Source: Bacillota bacterium
GTDB lineage: Bacteria > Bacillota > Clostridia > Christensenellales > JAEXRW01
Length of the DNA stretch: 64,000 nt
Direction: 5' to 3'
Assembly: GCA_023454175.1 (NCBI GenBank)
Contig: JAEXRW010000036.1
Coordinates: 1 to 64,000 of the forward strand
Position numbers and translations under genes: made by a program. Of the stretch, positions 50,885 to 59,829 are shown piece by piece; the first letter of the stretch is position 1; each line of letters begins with the position of its first letter. The notes beneath the pieces were generated by a model that searched no databases, was not told the origin of the DNA, and saw only the letters and a program-made list of their open reading frames with translations.

Positions 50885-52060
50885 TTACAGGCACTTCCTG
50901 TAGATGTCCATCACGTCTTCACGGGTGACCTCTTTCGGATGCCCCTTGATGTCCCACTGGAAATGGGCGAATACCAGGTCCGTGCACGTGACCACATCCT
51001 TCTCCGTCATGCCGTAATCCTTGTAGGATACTTTCACGTTGAGGTCTTCATACAGCTTTTTGATGATCGGCACGATCTTGCGTGCCTTTTCCGAAACAGG
51101 CAGACCGGCGATGGACGGGTCAAACATTTCTGCGACCTTCGCGATCTTTTCCTGTGCAAAAGGCAGCGTCCATTCGATGATGGGCGGGATGCATACAGCC
51201 AGGGACCCGCCGTGCGGCGCATCGGTGATGGCGCTCACGGGCTGGCCGATGGCGTGGGGCAGGCAGAGGCTGGCCTGGCAAAAAGACGCGCCCGCCAGGC
51301 AGCTGGCCAGGGCCATGTCCGCCCGGGCGTCTGCATTGCGCGGTTCTTTCACGGCGGTGCGGATGCTCCGGATGAAAAGCTCGATGGATTTGAGCGAGAG
51401 CATCTCGGAAAATTCCGTTGCGGCCTTGGCCAGGTACGATTCGAATGCGTGGGCAAATGTATCCAGGCCGGTCAGGGCCGTGAGCATGGGCGGTGCTGAG
51501 TACGTCAATTCCGGATCCAGCAGTGCGATATCGGGGTACACCGCTGGGTTGATGATGGCGCATTTGAGTTTGCGTACGGGTTCATCCACCACTGCGCACA
51601 GGGTGGCCTCCGCGCCCGTGCCCGAGGTGGTCGGCACGGCGATGAGCGGCAGGCCTTTGGTTTTGGGCCGCTTGACCTTGTCCGCTTCAAAATACCGCTC
51701 GGTATAGTCCCACGTGCTTCCGCCATGTACCACCGCGATGGCGATGGCCTTGGCAGTGTCGATGGCGGAGCCGCCGCCTATCGTCACGACGCTGTCGCAC
51801 TTCTCCTTTTTGCAGAGTTCCATGCCTTCATCCATATCCGTATAGCGGGGGTTGGGTACGATCTTGTAAAACTCCACCAGCTCAACGCCGTTTTCCTTCA
51901 GGTATCCGCGGACCTGTTTGATCAGTTCCCCGTCTTTCAGGAATGGATCGAATACGCCAAAAGCCTTCTTGCCCAATTGAGCCGTCAGTTTGCCGATTTC
52001 ATTGATCCTTCCGGCTCCCATCACGATTTTGACCGGAAAGAAAGCGTCAAATGGTTTCAT
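50885..52060 (-). CDS. Iron-containing alcohol dehydrogenase
   Basis: The 391-residue enzyme belongs to the group III (Fe-dependent) dehydrogenases. It has the NAD-binding GGGSAIDTAKA near residue 98, VPTTSGTGAEAT, and a C-terminal metal region with LCLPHAIGQ and DAPHGG, which hold the His ligands. It interconverts an alcohol and aldehyde or ketone with NAD(P). Possible substrates are ethanol, lactaldehyde, propanediol or 4-carbon alcohols. It could remove the acetaldehyde made by DeoC, but has no targeting helix. Strong AAGGAGG and a consensus promoter with operator precede it. Confidence 0.95.
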   Translation of the reverse strand: MKPFDAFFPVKIVMGAGRINEIGKLTAQLGKKAFGVFDPFLKDGELIKQVRGYLKENGVELVEFYKIVPNPRYTDMDEGMELCKKEKCDSVVTIGGGSAIDTAKAIAIAVVHGGSTWDYTERYFEADKVKRPKTKGLPLIAVPTTSGTGAEATLCAVVDEPVRKLKCAIINPAVYPDIALLDPELTYSAPPMLTALTGLDTFAHAFESYLAKAATEFSEMLSLKSIELFIRSIRTAVKEPRNADARADMALASCLAGASFCQASLCLPHAIGQPVSAITDAPHGGSLAVCIPPIIEWTLPFAQEKIAKVAEMFDPSIAGLPVSEKARKIVPIIKKLYEDLNVKVSYKDYGMTEKDVVTCTDLVFAHFQWDIKGHPKEVTREDVMDIYRKCL

Positions 52061-52077
52061 ATTCCCAAAACCTCCTT

Positions 52078-52135
52078 AATGTATTCAATATTATAATATT
52101 GTATACATTATAGTATTTTGGTCTTTGGTTGTCAA
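52078..52135 (-). promoter_or_regulatory. Consensus promoter with overlapping palindromic operator
   Basis: Minus strand TTGACA (52130-52135), a 17-base spacer and TATAAT (52107-52112) are the exact sigma-A consensus. A palindrome, AATGTATTCAATATT and AATATTGTATACATT (52078-52092 and 52095-52109, one mismatch), covers the -10 edge and start site. It is a likely repressor site for the GntR protein encoded downstream. Confidence 0.75.
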
Positions 52136-52230
52136 GAAGCCCTCCTGCTATCTGGATAGCAAATGGCGAAACTTTTGGATTGATATTTCCTTACTGGATC
52201 GGTCATTACCGTCCGGGTGATGAGGGTATG

Positions 52231-52268
52231 AAAATGCATGTCCGGCCTTTTTGCCGGACATGCATTTT
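52231..52268 (-). terminator. Terminator of the Gfo/Idh/MocA gene
   Basis: A perfect 16-bp stem, AAAATGCATGTCCGGC with its complement, has loop CTTTTT. Short T runs on both sides allow termination in either direction. Confidence 0.85.
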
Positions 52269-52328
52269 AGGAGGGTCCAACATATCTTGTGCAAGTTGAT
52301 TTAAATTCACTGTGGGCCTTGGAACTCC

Positions 52329-53312
52329 CTAATTCTCACATGGGTATCTCAGTCCGATCTCCGCACGCAGCTGGTCCATGGTCCTTACGATCTGGAGCGT
52401 CTCTTCCAGGCGGATCCGGGGGCTTTCCTTTTTCCCTTCCCGGATGCATTTCATGGCTTCAATGGCCTCATATTCATATCCGTTCGCCAGGAAAGGCGCG
52501 GAGGTGCTGTCCACTTCCCTGCCGTCCCGCATCAGTGTGGCGGATGTGGCCCGCCAGAAGAAGGGGATGCGGATTTGGCCTTTGGTGCCGTAGATCCAGG
52601 CCTCGTCATACATGGGCGTATCGAAGGTGCAGGCCATCAGCGCCATCTGCCCCTTCTCATATCCCAGCAGGATGGCTGTCTGCCGGTCCGCGCCCGTTCC
52701 GTAAAAATACGCCACGGCTTTGGCCTTGGTGGGAGGTCCTCCAAATACCATATAAGCCAGCGCGATGGGATACACGCCGATATCGATCAGCGCGCCCCCG
52801 CCGATGCTCATGTTGGCATGCCGGTCCTCATCGGGCCACACCTCGCGGAATCCGAAATCCCCCTTGACGATCTGCACGTCGCCGATCTCGCCGTTATCGA
52901 TCCACTTGCGTACCGTATCGTAGATCGGCAGGCAGCGAGTCCACATCGCCTCCATGAGAAAGACATTTTCTGTCCGCGCGCACGCGATGGATTTCTCTGC
53001 TTCCCCCGCGTTCATGGTGAAGGGCTTTTCGCAGAGTACAGGTTTCCCGGCTTTGAGGCAAAGCGTGGTGTGTTCCAGGTGCAGGGTGTTGGGCGTGGCT
53101 ATATAGATGGCATCCACGTCGGGATCGTTTGCGAGTTCGGTGTAGCTTCCGTATCTTTTGGGCGCCCCGTACTGGTCGGCAAATGCATTTGCCCGTTCCG
53201 GCGAACGGGAAGCCACCGCATAGATTTGTGCATCCTTCAGGGCTTTGACCCCGGTTGCAAATTTCTGCGCGATCAGTCCCGGCCCCAGGATGCCCCATTT
53301 GAATCTTGTCAT
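52329..53312 (-). CDS. Gfo/Idh/MocA-family sugar oxidoreductase
   Basis: The 327-residue protein has an N-terminal Rossmann domain (GILGPGLIAQKFATG) with the conserved CEKPFT motif near residue 95 that places the catalytic Lys, and the C-terminal alpha/beta domain with GGGALIDIGVYPIALA. Members oxidise or epimerise sugars, inositols or sugar-derived dihydrodiols with NAD(P). The substrate here is not predictable. It is on the same strand as the SDR genes and is the last gene of that set, 93 bases after an SDR. The start follows GAGGAGG. Confidence 0.93.
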   Translation of the reverse strand: MTRFKWGILGPGLIAQKFATGVKALKDAQIYAVASRSPERANAFADQYGAPKRYGSYTELANDPDVDAIYIATPNTLHLEHTTLCLKAGKPVLCEKPFTMNAGEAEKSIACARTENVFLMEAMWTRCLPIYDTVRKWIDNGEIGDVQIVKGDFGFREVWPDEDRHANMSIGGGALIDIGVYPIALAYMVFGGPPTKAKAVAYFYGTGADRQTAILLGYEKGQMALMACTFDTPMYDEAWIYGTKGQIRIPFFWRATSATLMRDGREVDSTSAPFLANGYEYEAIEAMKCIREGKKESPRIRLEETLQIVRTMDQLRAEIGLRYPCEN

Positions 53313-53405
53313 GCTTCATCCTCCTCTGGCTGCGCGCTCCCTAACTAGGGGGAATGCAATACTGCTTTTGCGTGGTTGGCATAGGTCCGGGCCGGCAAAC
53401 AGGCC

Positions 53406-54164
53406 TCACATGCCGCCGCTGACGTCCACGATGGACCCGCTCATGTAGCTGGCAGCTTCACTGGAAAGAAAAACCGCCACCCTGGCCACTTCATCCACGT
53501 CCGCGATCCTCCCCACGGGGATCGCCTTGTTGTACTGCGCGATCTTTTCCTGCGTATCCAGGATCCCCTGTGTCATATCCGTGAACATCAGCCCGGGCGA
53601 TACGGCGTTCACCCGTATCCCCTTGTGCGATACTTCCTTGGCAAGCGATACCGTGAAGGACATGACCCCGCCCTTGCTCGCCGCGTAATGGGACTTGCCC
53701 CTTTTGGATCCGTTGTAGACGATCTGGGAGGTCACATTCACGATATTCCCCTTGCGCCCCGTATCGATCAGGCGGCGGACCATTTCCCTGCAGGGCAAAA
53801 AGGTCCCGCGCAGGTTGGTCCTGATGATATCGTCCCATTCGCTGAGCTCCATATCGTAGACCAGGGAGATGGGGTTGATGCCCGCATTGTTGATGAGGAT
53901 GTCGGCAGGCCCCAGCTTCTCCTCCGTCTCGTTGAAAAGCCTGATGACGTCGGCCTCCTCCGCCACGTCCGCGCGTATGGCCGTGGTCCTGACGCCATAT
54001 TTGTCCCGGATCAGCGCTGCGGTCTCCTCCGCCTTTTCACGGTTGCTCTGGTAATTGATGACGATATCGGCCCCTTCCTGGCCCAGTCGCAAGGCTATCG
54101 CCTTCCCCAGCCCGCGGGATGCTCCCGTCACGATGGCGATTTTGCCCTGCAGCTCCAGTTGCAT
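53406..54164 (-). CDS. Short-chain dehydrogenase, paralog A
   Basis: The 252-residue classical SDR has cofactor motif TGASRGLG (about 13-20), NNAG (about 91-94), a Ser in NVTSQ and the YAASKGG catalytic Tyr/Lys pair near residue 157. The C-terminal SSEAASYMSGSIVDVSGGM is of the FabG-like subgroup. It probably oxidises a polyol or reduces a keto-sugar. It is clearly paralogous to the gene at 57755, sharing the unusual SKRGKSHY and NPISLV-like segments. The start follows ACGGAGG. Confidence 0.93.
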   Translation of the reverse strand: MQLELQGKIAIVTGASRGLGKAIALRLGQEGADIVINYQSNREKAEETAALIRDKYGVRTTAIRADVAEEADVIRLFNETEEKLGPADILINNAGINPISLVYDMELSEWDDIIRTNLRGTFLPCREMVRRLIDTGRKGNIVNVTSQIVYNGSKRGKSHYAASKGGVMSFTVSLAKEVSHKGIRVNAVSPGLMFTDMTQGILDTQEKIAQYNKAIPVGRIADVDEVARVAVFLSSEAASYMSGSIVDVSGGM

Positions 54165-54202
54165 ATGGCTCTACCTCCGTTTACATTACTATATGGAATA
54201 TA

Positions 54203-54991
54203 TTAATGCATTTCACGTCCGCCCGTCACGTTGAAGGCCTGCCCCGTGCAGTAGTCGCCCGATGCCGTGAGGTAAAAGACCATGTCCACCACGTCCTGGA
54301 TCTCCGTCAGCCTGCCCAGCGGTATTTTGGCGGTGAATTTCTTGATGACTTCCTCGCGGGGAAGCTTGAGGTTCTCTACATACCCCTTGCTCACGTTGGA
54401 CCATACCCCGGTGGCGTCCGTGATGTCCGGGCAGATGCAGTTGACCTTGATGTTGTTGGGCGCATACTCGAATGCCAGCGCGTGCGTCAGCGCGATGATG
54501 GCACCCTTGGCCGCGCTGTACGGTTCCATCAGCGCCGAGCCCGTCTTGCCCGATTTGGAAGCAAAGTTGATGATCCTGCCGTCCCCCAGCTTCTTCATGC
54601 TGGGCAGCACGCCCTGCACGCACCAGGATGTGCCGTAGACGTTTACCTTGAACATCTTGTCATAGACCGCTTCGTCGTTCTCTTCAAAAGGCCGCTGGTC
54701 CACCACCCCCGCGTTGTTCACCAGCGCGTAGATGTCCCCCATTTCCGACGCGATCTTTTGGAAGCATGCCAGCACGGCGTCCCGCTTGGTGATGTCCAGG
54801 ATGATTCCTTTTGCGTCGTATCCTTTGTCTCTTAAACCGGCGGCGGACGTTTCAACGGCCGGGTCGATGTCGATCAAGGCCACTTTTGCGCCCTGTTCAC
54901 AGTACTTCTGTGCGATGGCAAAGCCGATGCTTTTCGCAGCGCCTGTTACCACGCATACCTTGCCCTTGAGGTTGTCACAGCTCAGACTCAT
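54203..54991 (-). CDS. Short-chain dehydrogenase, sorbitol dehydrogenase-like
   Basis: The 262-residue SDR has cofactor motif TGAAKSIG, acidic residues at the end of the second strand (LIDID) that favour NAD, NNAG, and the catalytic YSAAKGA. It resembles sorbitol-6-phosphate or polyol dehydrogenases (TDATGVWSNVSKG, then TGQAFNVTGG). It lies 39 bases upstream of the SDR at 53406, so the two are co-transcribed. Substrate is a guess; a pentitol or hexitol is plausible next to kinases for ketoses. Confidence 0.92.
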   Translation of the reverse strand: MSLSCDNLKGKVCVVTGAAKSIGFAIAQKYCEQGAKVALIDIDPAVETSAAGLRDKGYDAKGIILDITKRDAVLACFQKIASEMGDIYALVNNAGVVDQRPFEENDEAVYDKMFKVNVYGTSWCVQGVLPSMKKLGDGRIINFASKSGKTGSALMEPYSAAKGAIIALTHALAFEYAPNNIKVNCICPDITDATGVWSNVSKGYVENLKLPREEVIKKFTAKIPLGRLTEIQDVVDMVFYLTASGDYCTGQAFNVTGGREMH

Positions 54992-55128
54992 TGTTCTATC
55001 CCCTTTGTATAATAATTAAATCTTACTTGATTCAAGCCCTGGGTCGGCAGGTTCCTTTCAGCATATAAAACACCGAAAGAATCTCCGGTCAGTCTGGTTT
55101 CCCTTACCCTGGGTACTTCCTGTTTGAT

Positions 55129-56160
55129 TCAGGGGACCAGTACGACTTTTGCATACTTCTTGGACAATATGCCTTCGATACCCTTGTCAAATTCCTTCAG
55201 GGGCAGGATGGTGATGATCTTTTTGATCAGTTCCTTTTTGGATTTCAGCACTTTCACGGCTTCTTTTACGTGTTCCACCGTGGAGTCCGATGTGCCGTAG
55301 CACACCAGCTCGCCGTAATGCAGTGTGCGGCTGTTGATGGTGATCATCTCATTGCCCACCGGGAGACTCGCAAAATACGATACATATCCGCCTTTTCGCG
55401 CGTATTTGATCGCTTCGCACTGGATGCTGTTGCTCGGGGCCGTGATGATGACCAGGTCAAACCCGTCCCCTCCGGATAGTTGCAGGTAATCCTTTTCGAG
55501 TTCCTCATTGGTCACGATCTTGTCAAATCCGGCCTGTATCATGAGGTCCCTTTTTACGCCCGGATTGGATACGCATACGATATTGGGTACGCCGTATTCC
55601 CTGGCTACGATGGCATGCATCATGCCCAGGGCGCCCACGCCGATCACGACTGCCGACTTGACGTTATCCATGGGGACCCTGCCCAGGCTGTTCACCACGC
55701 AGGACATCGGCTCGCTCAAGGCTGCGATCTCCGCTTCCAGGTCCCCCACCGGCGCGAGGTTTTTTATAGCCTTGGCGGGTATCACGGTATAGGAGGCCAT
55801 GGCGCCGTTCACATGGAATCCCATGGCCTGGACGTTCTTGCACAGGTTCGTTTTCCCTTCCCTGCAGTATACGCATTCACCGCATCCCATCGTCGTAGCC
55901 ATCGTGACCCTGTCGCCCGTTTTATATTCTGTGACGCCGCTGCCCGTGCTTTGGATCGTGCCGCAGAATTCATGCCCAATCACAGCCGGCGGGCGCATCC
56001 TGGGATTTCCGTTGAGATAGGTTTTCACATCCGATCCGCATATGGCGCATGCTTCGACCCGGACCACCACTTCCCCTGCATTGGGGGTCGGGACCTCGCC
56101 AAATGGTTCCACCCGGATATCCTTGGGCGCGTAATAGACCACTTTATACCCCGATTCCAT
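55129..56160 (-). CDS. Zinc-dependent sugar-alcohol dehydrogenase
   Basis: The 343-residue medium-chain dehydrogenase has the catalytic zinc motif CAICGSD (about residue 33), GHEFCG, the structural zinc cysteines CGECVYCREGKTNLC and the NAD fold (VIGVGALGMMHAIVA). It is most like sorbitol, iditol or threonine dehydrogenases and would oxidise a polyol to a ketose. Start 56160 follows GGAGG by 7 bases; the upstream TTG at 56175 would overlap the ribosome site. It is between the kinase gene (50 bases upstream) and the SDR pair, all on one strand. Confidence 0.94.
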   Translation of the reverse strand: MESGYKVVYYAPKDIRVEPFGEVPTPNAGEVVVRVEACAICGSDVKTYLNGNPRMRPPAVIGHEFCGTIQSTGSGVTEYKTGDRVTMATTMGCGECVYCREGKTNLCKNVQAMGFHVNGAMASYTVIPAKAIKNLAPVGDLEAEIAALSEPMSCVVNSLGRVPMDNVKSAVVIGVGALGMMHAIVAREYGVPNIVCVSNPGVKRDLMIQAGFDKIVTNEELEKDYLQLSGGDGFDLVIITAPSNSIQCEAIKYARKGGYVSYFASLPVGNEMITINSRTLHYGELVCYGTSDSTVEHVKEAVKVLKSKKELIKKIITILPLKEFDKGIEGILSKKYAKVVLVP

Positions 56161-56209
56161 GACATACCTCCGCAAATTTCATTCGGTTGCTATCGCAATT
56201 TATTAAATC

Positions 56210-57718
56210 TTATTCGTTCCAATAACCTTCCAGGCTTTTGATGGCCTTCAGGTATCTTTGGTATTTGGCTTCGTAGACGCCGGTATTTCCGCGCTGGGGT
56301 TCGATGCGTCCCACGGTCTTTACCATTTTTCCCACGGCTTCCTCATACGAGGAGAAAAGGCCCGCTGCCACGCCGGCGCAGATGGCGGCCCCCAGTGTTC
56401 CGAGCTCCGATGCCGCAGTGACCTCCATCGAGAGCTGGAGCACGTCCGCAAACATCTGTACCCAGGGTTTTGAGCGTGCGGCGCCTCCGGCGATCCTGGC
56501 GCAGTCGGGACGCGGCCGGTATTGGAATAGCTTCTCGATATGCGAGCGGTGGGAAAAACAGATGCCTTCGTAAATGGCCCGTATGATATGCTCCCGTTTG
56601 TTCCAGCCTTCCATTCCCAGCAGCACGGATCGTGCCTTCGGGCCGGCGTTGCTTCCGTAAAGAAAGGGCAGGAAAACGAGTTTGGTCTCTTCCGGCCGTG
56701 TGGAGTCCACCGCGTCGTTGCAGAGTGCATAAACGGATTTTCCGCTGGATACGGCGGCTTTTTTCTCTTCCTGCAGGAATTCGCTCACAAACCACTCCAG
56801 GTTGCTCGCCGAGGTCGGGCTCCCTTCGAGCATCAGCCAGTACCCGTCTATGGCATAGCGCGTCGTGCTGAAAAATTCTTTGGATATCAGCGGTTTTTTG
56901 CTGATAAACTGGTTGTTGCACCACGAGCCCACGATGATGTTCATCCTGGTCTCGTCGGTCATCCCTACAGCCAGGCCGGCTGAGTCGATGTCGTACAGAC
57001 CCGCAGCCACAGGCGTGCCCGCAGCCAGTCCCGTCAGTTCCGCCGCCTTGAGATGGACCCTGCCGCAGATCTCGTCACTGCGCGCTATCGGGGGCAGTTT
57101 GTCCCTGATGCCGCCGATCCCCATGTCTTCGAGCATACCATCGTCGTATTGGCCTGTGCTGTTGTTTAAAAGCCCGCTGCCCGAAAGGATCGTTAATTCA
57201 GCCCTGGGCTCCCCGGTCAGCATGAATCGGATATAATCGATGACGGAGAAGACCCATCTTGCCTTGTCCATCTCGTCTTTGCGGTGATCGTTCATCCAGG
57301 CCGCCATACAGCAGGTCAATGCCGGCCATAATATCTGCATGCTTTTCGGGTGTACTTTTTCAAAGGTGCCGTCCTGCATCCACTTTTCCACATAGGCGGC
57401 AGCGCGCGAGTCAGAGCTTTCGATGCAGTTTTGGACAGGCAGCCCCTGCGCATCCACCAGGTGCAGGCCGTTGCCGTGCCCCGTCAGGGATATGGCCGCT
57501 ATCTCCCTGGCGTTGATGCCGCCCTTGCGGATGGCCCCGCTGACCGCCTCGATGTTTGCCTGCCACAAAGCCTCCATTTCCCGTTCATAATGGCCGGCCT
57601 TGGGCGTCAGGATATCGGCCTTTACGGCATGCGCCGCGACCTCATTGCCTGAAAGGTCATAGATGGAGGCCTTCGTCATCGTGCCGCCGTTGTCTATCCC
57701 CATCAGATATGTACCCAT
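56210..57718 (-). CDS. FGGY carbohydrate kinase, LyxK-like
   Basis: The 502-residue kinase starts GIDNGGTMTKASIYD, the FGGY phosphate-1 motif. It shares several stretches with L-xylulose/3-keto-L-gulonate kinase LyxK: SPTSASNLEWF, LPFLYGSNAG, HIIRAIYEGICFSHRSH and a C-terminal YQRYLKAIKSLEG. A ketose made by the neighbouring dehydrogenases is the likely substrate, phosphorylated at C5 or C1. GAAGGGGG precedes the ATG. The SDR gene at 57755 ends 36 bases upstream, so the operon runs on through it. Confidence 0.92.
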   Translation of the reverse strand: MGTYLMGIDNGGTMTKASIYDLSGNEVAAHAVKADILTPKAGHYEREMEALWQANIEAVSGAIRKGGINAREIAAISLTGHGNGLHLVDAQGLPVQNCIESSDSRAAAYVEKWMQDGTFEKVHPKSMQILWPALTCCMAAWMNDHRKDEMDKARWVFSVIDYIRFMLTGEPRAELTILSGSGLLNNSTGQYDDGMLEDMGIGGIRDKLPPIARSDEICGRVHLKAAELTGLAAGTPVAAGLYDIDSAGLAVGMTDETRMNIIVGSWCNNQFISKKPLISKEFFSTTRYAIDGYWLMLEGSPTSASNLEWFVSEFLQEEKKAAVSSGKSVYALCNDAVDSTRPEETKLVFLPFLYGSNAGPKARSVLLGMEGWNKREHIIRAIYEGICFSHRSHIEKLFQYRPRPDCARIAGGAARSKPWVQMFADVLQLSMEVTAASELGTLGAAICAGVAAGLFSSYEEAVGKMVKTVGRIEPQRGNTGVYEAKYQRYLKAIKSLEGYWNE

Positions 57719-57754
57719 TTAGATAGTACCCCCTTCCGGTGGCATTCGTTTTCT

Positions 57755-58516
57755 TCAGCGTCCGATGATGCCGCCGCTGACATCCATGGTGCTTCCGGTG
57801 ATATAGCTGGATGCATCGCTGGCCAGGAAAAGGACAGCGCGCGATACTTCATCCATTTCCGCCACCCGCCCCAGGGGTATGGATTCCTGGTATTTTTCTT
57901 TCTCGGCGTCGATCGTCGCTGCGGTCATTTCAGTGTACAGCATGCCGGGGGCCACCGCGTTGACCCGGATCCCGTACTTGGCCACCTCCCTGGACAGGGA
58001 GTATGTAAAGGAGACGACCCCGCCCTTGCTTGCCGAGTAATGCGACTTCCCGCGTTTGGCGCCGTTGAATGCCGCCTGGGACGCGATGTTGATGATCTCG
58101 CCCTGTTTGTTGCCCGCCAGCAGGTACCGTACCATTTCCCTGCTGGTGAGGAATACGCCGTTCAGGTTTACGTTCATCACCTTCAGCCATTCGGAATACG
58201 CCATGTCTTTCACCAGGGAGATCGGGCATATTCCTGCATTGTTCACCACCACGTCTATACTGCCGAGGAGTTCGACCGTCTTTTTGAAGAGGTTTATCAC
58301 GTCGGCTTCGTCAGTCACATCGCCGTAGAGCGCATACCCTTTGATAGCATAGGTCTTTACCAGGTTTTGAATGATCGCTTCAGCCGCTTCGGGATTTACG
58401 ACATAGTTCAGGATGATATTTGCGCCTTCCCGCGCAAAATTCTCGCACAGGTTCTTGCCAAGGCCCTGGTTTGCCCCTGTGATGATCACGTTTTTCCCTT
58501 TGAGATTGAGATCCAT
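57755..58516 (-). CDS. Short-chain dehydrogenase, paralog B
   Basis: The 253-residue SDR has TGANQGLG, NNAG and YSASKGG, and ends SGSTMDVSGG-like (GSTMDVSGGIIGR). It is the closest relative of the SDR at 53406 in this window: identical lengths within one residue, KRGKSHY before the catalytic Tyr, ISLVKDM/ISLVYDM and matching C-termini. Two such enzymes in one cluster suggest successive oxidation and reduction of a sugar (epimerisation through a keto intermediate) or two related substrates. Start follows TTTGGAGG. Confidence 0.93.
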   Translation of the reverse strand: MDLNLKGKNVIITGANQGLGKNLCENFAREGANIILNYVVNPEAAEAIIQNLVKTYAIKGYALYGDVTDEADVINLFKKTVELLGSIDVVVNNAGICPISLVKDMAYSEWLKVMNVNLNGVFLTSREMVRYLLAGNKQGEIINIASQAAFNGAKRGKSHYSASKGGVVSFTYSLSREVAKYGIRVNAVAPGMLYTEMTAATIDAEKEKYQESIPLGRVAEMDEVSRAVLFLASDASSYITGSTMDVSGGIIGR

Positions 58517-58694
58517 ATATAGCCCTCCAAAAATAATATGCGTTGTTGATATATTGAAAACGATATGCGTAGGAGCTTCTTTTATTAGACTTTAAACGGT
58601 TGACCGGTTTTGTTTTCGTTCCAGGATCCGTCTGTATATGTCTGTTGATGAAGAACTCTTACAGTCTCCTGGTTTGGCCGGTTTTTTCTTTGGA

Positions 58695-59489
58695 TCAGCC
58701 CGACATCTCTTCGCATTTCATGTCAGCGATGATCAGGTCGAGCCCGCAGTCCTTTGCCTGGTTGATGGCCTTTTCCGTTATCCCGCTGTCGGTGATGAGG
58801 CAATCCACCTGTGAGAGCGGGCAGACGATGCTCAAATAGGTCTGGTCAAATTTACTGCTGTCAGCCAGGATATATACCTGGTAAGCCGACTTCATCATGG
58901 CCCGCTTGACCTGGCTCTCAAACAGATTCGGCGTTGTGAAGCCATGTTCAAAGTCGATCCCGTTGATGCCTATGAAGGCTTTGTCCACGCGGAGGTTTTT
59001 CAGTGCGGCCTCGGCTATCGGGCCGATGGAAGAATAAATGTTGCTCCTGATCTGCCCGCCTATATGGATGAGTTCAACGTTATCGGTGTGCATCAGTTCC
59101 CATGCGGTTTTGAATGAGTTGGTCACCACGGTGATGTTTCGCTTTTTACCGGTTTTGATCAGCTGGGCGAGTTGGGCGCCTGTTGAAGAGGAGTCTATGA
59201 TGATGGCGTCGTTGTCTTTGAGCAGTTGATAGGCTTCGTTTGCGATCGCTTTTTTCTTTTCGATGTTTTCCTGTTCCAGTTCTGTGATCTGGGGTTCAAA
59301 TGCGGCGCTCATACTCCTTACCGCACCGCCGTGTGTTCGTTTGAGCGCGTTTGCTTTTTCGAGGTCTTTCAGGTCTCTGCGTATGGTTACTTCGGTCGCA
59401 TTAAGCAGTTCGCTGAGCTGTGTTACAGATACGGATCTCTCTTTGCCTAGCATATCCAGTATGAATTGTTTCCGGTCATGGGCCAGCAT
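58695..59489 (-). CDS. DeoR-family regulator of the ketose cluster
   Basis: The 264-residue protein has a DeoR helix-turn-helix (VTQLSELLNATEVTIRRDLKDL) and the sugar-phosphate effector domain (IIDSSSTGAQLAQLI, then GINGIDFEHGFTTPN). It sits between the SDR/kinase genes and the second kinase/transport genes, all on one strand, and has its own promoter. It probably represses one or both flanking sets until a ketose phosphate appears. Start 59489 follows GAGGGTGGG; upstream ATG codons at 59504 and 59510 overlap that site. Confidence 0.93.
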   Translation of the reverse strand: MLAHDRKQFILDMLGKERSVSVTQLSELLNATEVTIRRDLKDLEKANALKRTHGGAVRSMSAAFEPQITELEQENIEKKKAIANEAYQLLKDNDAIIIDSSSTGAQLAQLIKTGKKRNITVVTNSFKTAWELMHTDNVELIHIGGQIRSNIYSSIGPIAEAALKNLRVDKAFIGINGIDFEHGFTTPNLFESQVKRAMMKSAYQVYILADSSKFDQTYLSIVCPLSQVDCLITDSGITEKAINQAKDCGLDLIIADMKCEEMSG

Positions 59490-59829
59490 GATTCCCACCC
59501 TCATTTCCACTTATTGCGATCGCTTTTTAATCTTTAATTTCGTTATTATGCTATATTTTTATTATTTTTTATTATTATAATATATGAAAACAGTGCTGAT
59601 TGTCAATGAATCTTTACCATGATTACGCTTCTTTGATAACTTTCGGCAGAATGAATACGTACACAGTTGTAAAAGTTGGATGATTTGCACGCGCCCGACA
59701 AGTGTTTTCGGCTTTCAGTTCAACGTTCTACTTGTTTGTTTGCTCCTTTTTTATTTTGATTTGCCATTGGCTCGCGCCCTGATCCTCCGCCGGCTTCCGG
59801 GGAAACACTTTAATTCATGTTATTTTTGA
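59490..59829. other. AT-rich regulatory gap
   Basis: About 340 bases without a gene, very A/T-rich near 59520-59590. It holds the DeoR promoter at 59577-59606. Nothing else was seen. Confidence 0.5.
59577..59606 (-). promoter_or_regulatory. Sigma-A promoter of the second DeoR gene
   Basis: Minus strand TTGACA (59601-59606), 18-base spacer, TATTAT; a TATAAT lies 3 bases further at a less usual distance. Confidence 0.6.
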
